Source of the DNA: Symbiodinium natans
Taxonomy: Eukaryota > Sar > Dinophyceae > Suessiales > Symbiodiniaceae
Assembly (NCBI GenBank): GCA_905221605.1
Contig: CAJNDS010000515.1
Span: forward strand, 1-64,000
DNA: 64,000 bases
Direction of reading: 5' to 3'
The notes beneath the pieces are model-generated. The model ran no database searches and was not told where the DNA came from. It worked only from the letters and a program-made list of their open reading frames with translations. The position numbers were made by a program, and so were the translations under genes. How positions within the stretch are numbered: position 1 is the stretch's first letter; each line of letters opens with the position of its first letter. Shown piece after piece: positions 61,777 to 64,000 of this stretch.

Positions 61777-63609
61777 ATGGTTGCGGGCTCCGTGACATCT
61801 GCTGGATCTTCGATTCGAGTGGAAGTTGCAGTGGGACCTGCGTCCGCTGAGGCGGAGGCTGACAGAACAACGGCGCCGCTGAGTGGACAGTGGTGGAGGC
61901 TCCCCGGCACTTGCGGGATTCTGCTGTGCGGAATCGCTTGGTGGGTCGCCACTCTTCCGAACTGGACGCTGGGAAGCAAGATTTGGTGCAGCCCGCAAGC
62001 ACGGGTATACAGAACACCTGCTGATTTGGCGTCAGTGGAACGCAGTTGCCAGAACCTATCTAAGATGCCTTGGCGATTGTTAGGGGTGCGAAGAGCAGCC
62101 TCGCTTGAGCTGGCAGAGGGGGGACATCCAGAATGGCTCCTTTTGCGTGGAGGCAGCAGGGAGGTGGCAGTGATGCCAGTGCTGCGCCGAGAGGGGGGCC
62201 TCTTACTGGCTATGGCGGTGGAAGCCCTCACGGAGCAGGAGCGCGCAGACCAGAAGATGGAGGGGCTCACAGACGACCTGGGCCCAACCAAGATTGTTGC
62301 AGTGGATGGCTTGCCAGAGGACGAGGAAGAGGAGCCGGGCGATGTGGCAATGGTGTTGGTGGACTGGCCTCAGAGTTTGTACAAGTTTTTGCGAACAGCC
62401 GGCGGGGCCGAGCCGGCCTGGCCAGAAGCAACCATTTGGCCTCAGTACGAGGACAACCCTGTTTGCCACATCAACACGGATCAGCTTGGGCTCCTGGCAC
62501 GCGAGTGGGTACAGACGCAGGAGTCCGCTTTGTCCGAGTCCTACGCCACGGCGGTGGAACCGTCGCCGGCACCTGTGAGGTCAACAGGACAGAAGGACAC
62601 GTTGCAGCAATTGCTGCAAACAGTGACTGCGCTGCAAGCCGACTTGGCAGACCTGAAGGCTGGAAGGGATCTGGGGGCAGCGCCAAGCGGAGCATTGTCG
62701 AGCGGGCAGCCGTCTGGGGCGCTGGCCAAGGCTCAGGCGCTGGTTGGCCCACCTCCCCGATCTGCAGCGCTCCCCAGACCTGCAGTTGGCGCACCCCTCC
62801 TGGACTGTGGCGTCCCCGCGGCCGCAGGAACCGGCCTACGCGTCGAGGACGTCGAGGAGGAGGCCGAAGCCGAACCCACTACGGACAGTTTGCTGCGGAC
62901 AGCTTTGGTGAGTCTGTTGAGCCAGCAGAGCAAGAAGAAGAAGTCCAAAGCTCCGGGCTTGCCTCTGCAGGCCATGTCGGATTCCGAAGGGGAGGAGGAG
63001 AGCGACCCCCTGAGGAAGTTGACTGGAGCACGTGGCACAATGTTGGCAGAGAAGTTGCGTATGGCTATGGAAGCCGATCCGCGAGCTTACATTGCCAGCA
63101 TCGAGACCAATGCCGCCCACCTGCTAGGAGAACAGCAGGCCACGGGCTCCACTATGGAAAGGTATGCCAAGGAACAACTCCCCTTGGGCTCCGAGAGGAG
63201 CTTAGGCTACATGACATGGGCCATTGCCAGATGCCTCACGCTGCTCAAGGCCGGGGAGAGCGACAAGTGTCACCTGCTGCTACTGCTGCTCATGGCTGCC
63301 GTGGAGCAGTACAAGTTGGACAGCAATTGGGTGGCAGCGTGGCGAATAACCCAACTCACTCAGCCTCCGTTTGCCGAGTGGAAGAGCCGCGAGTTTGCCC
63401 TGCCGCAGCTGCGACAGGACCATGCGCACTCGCGACTGATCCACCCTACTTGGGCCGCGGCCATCATTGCAAGGCTCAAGGACGAAGAGACACTCCTCAA
63501 GAGGCGCAGTGTCGGAGAGGATTGGAATCGAGGATGGCCCAATCGTCCCAATCCACGCGGTCGAGGCCGAGGCAGAGGCGGTCAAGACGCCAACGAGAAA
63601 ACAAGCTGA
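61777..63609 (+). CDS. Retroelement gag-like ORF
   Basis: 610 codons from ATG at 61777. Features: a second hydrophobic segment near residues 45-65 (GILLCGIAWWVATLPNW); a coiled-coil-like stretch about 275-298 (LQQLLQTVTALQADLADL); an acidic linker and a Lys cluster (QQSKKKKSKAPG); a helical domain about 425-590 (SLGYMTWAIARCLTLLKAGE, LLLLMAAVEQYKLDSNWVAA, TQPPFAEWKSREFALPQLRQ); and a basic RGRGRGRGGQD tail typical of nucleic-acid binding. I have seen this layout in dinoflagellate retroelements with a separate pol. The exact class (DIRS-like or other) cannot be decided without the rest. Confidence 0.7.
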   Translation: MVAGSVTSAGSSIRVEVAVGPASAEAEADRTTAPLSGQWWRLPGTCGILLCGIAWWVATLPNWTLGSKIWCSPQARVYRTPADLASVERSCQNLSKMPWRLLGVRRAASLELAEGGHPEWLLLRGGSREVAVMPVLRREGGLLLAMAVEALTEQERADQKMEGLTDDLGPTKIVAVDGLPEDEEEEPGDVAMVLVDWPQSLYKFLRTAGGAEPAWPEATIWPQYEDNPVCHINTDQLGLLAREWVQTQESALSESYATAVEPSPAPVRSTGQKDTLQQLLQTVTALQADLADLKAGRDLGAAPSGALSSGQPSGALAKAQALVGPPPRSAALPRPAVGAPLLDCGVPAAAGTGLRVEDVEEEAEAEPTTDSLLRTALVSLLSQQSKKKKSKAPGLPLQAMSDSEGEEESDPLRKLTGARGTMLAEKLRMAMEADPRAYIASIETNAAHLLGEQQATGSTMERYAKEQLPLGSERSLGYMTWAIARCLTLLKAGESDKCHLLLLLLMAAVEQYKLDSNWVAAWRITQLTQPPFAEWKSREFALPQLRQDHAHSRLIHPTWAAAIIARLKDEETLLKRRSVGEDWNRGWPNRPNPRGRGRGRGGQDANEKTS

Positions 63610-64000
63610 AGGACAGCTGCGACCCGGAGGGTTGCTTGGAATGGGGTGATTTGCCTCATGAGTTGTATAGACTTTTGGGTGCTACGCGCACCAACTTCTC
63701 GCGTTTTCTTAGGAGCTCTGTCTCGCAGCGGGGTGTTTTGCGCACTCCGCCTGCCGAGCTTTTGCCATGTCCTGTGCCCTATGCTTGGGTGCAAAGGGCT
63801 GAGAAGAGGGGATCCAGGCGCCAGAACCAACGGTTTAAACGGCGACGGGCCCTCGAAGTCCTCATTAACATTCAGGTTTGCGCCCTTAACTTCCTGGTCT
63901 TAGGCATGCCCCCTAGGTGTCCGCCAACTGGTTGCCGAGGGGAGTTGTCAGCTGAGCAGCGTAAGATGGTAACAAGCTTGTGGCACAGGACTAGCTCGGT
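63606..64000 (+). CDS. Retroelement pol-like ORF, cut by the window end
   Basis: It is open in the -1 frame relative to the gag-like ORF, overlapping its last codons and continuing to the window edge: CDPEGCLEWGDLPHELYRLL, GATRTNFSRFLRS, RRRALEVLINIQVCALNFLV and LSAEQRKMVTSLWHR. This resembles the region before the reverse transcriptase in dinoflagellate retroelements. Expression by -1 frameshifting or reinitiation is possible. No RT motif is reached within the window. Confidence 0.55.
   Translation, partial: MKDSCDPEGCLEWGDLPHELYRLLGATRTNFSRFLRSSVSQRGVLRTPPAELLPCPVPYAWVQRAEKRGSRRQNQRFKRRRALEVLINIQVCALNFLVLGMPPRCPPTGCRGELSAEQRKMVTSLWHRTSS

Overview
This window looks like nuclear DNA of a dinoflagellate. 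The evidence is dense internal arrays of the plant/alveolate telomere-type repeat TTTAGGG/CCCTAAA, very short exons with AG|G acceptors and frequent GC or GA donors, every recognisable exon on the + strand, a 13-base match to the dinoflagellate spliced leader, and dinoflagellate-style retroelements. I cannot name the species. There are no bacterial operons, ribosome binding sites or CRISPR arrays.

Region 1-53.7 kb is intron-rich genic DNA. Exons of roughly 30-120 bases sit between a CCCTAAA array on the left and a TTTAGGG array on the right, so each intron tends to begin with TTTAGGG and end with CCCTAAA, forming an inverted pair. Two genes can be read through many phase-consistent splice junctions. 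Gene B (about 13.8-27.3 kb) encodes a predicted secreted protein of a widespread algal/bacterial family that I compare to DUF4185-like beta-propeller proteins. Gene D (about 36.4-51.6 kb, perhaps to 53.8 kb) encodes a peroxiredoxin-like (PRXL2 / AhpC-TSA type) thioredoxin-fold protein. Less certain exons of unrecognised genes lie at 1.3-12.2 kb (gene A) and 28.1-32.5 kb (gene C).

An 8.6 kb Ty1/copia-type LTR retrotransposon (40523-49154) lies in sense orientation in one intron of gene D. Its 145-base LTRs are identical, it has a CTAGG target duplication, and the host exons on either side still join in phase. Its polyprotein carries gag, zinc knuckle, protease, a SAP-like segment in a shifted frame, a 2-oxoglutarate/Fe(II) dioxygenase-like domain, integrase, reverse transcriptase and RNase H. 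The oxygenase-like domain between protease and integrase is the most unusual protein feature here.

From 53.8 kb the character changes. There is an AT-rich satellite with regularly spaced 155-base hairpins (54.1-56.6 kb), G-rich and TATCATC-rich low-complexity DNA (56.6-57.6 kb), a duplicated segment (58.0-58.3 kb), a CTGCAGTCTCTGGCT minisatellite (58.4-60.0 kb), dispersed copies of a Cys-rich octapeptide-coding repeat (60.0-60.6 kb), and a second retroelement (61.4 kb to the window end) with a membrane-anchored leader ORF, a gag-like ORF and a pol-like ORF cut by the window edge.
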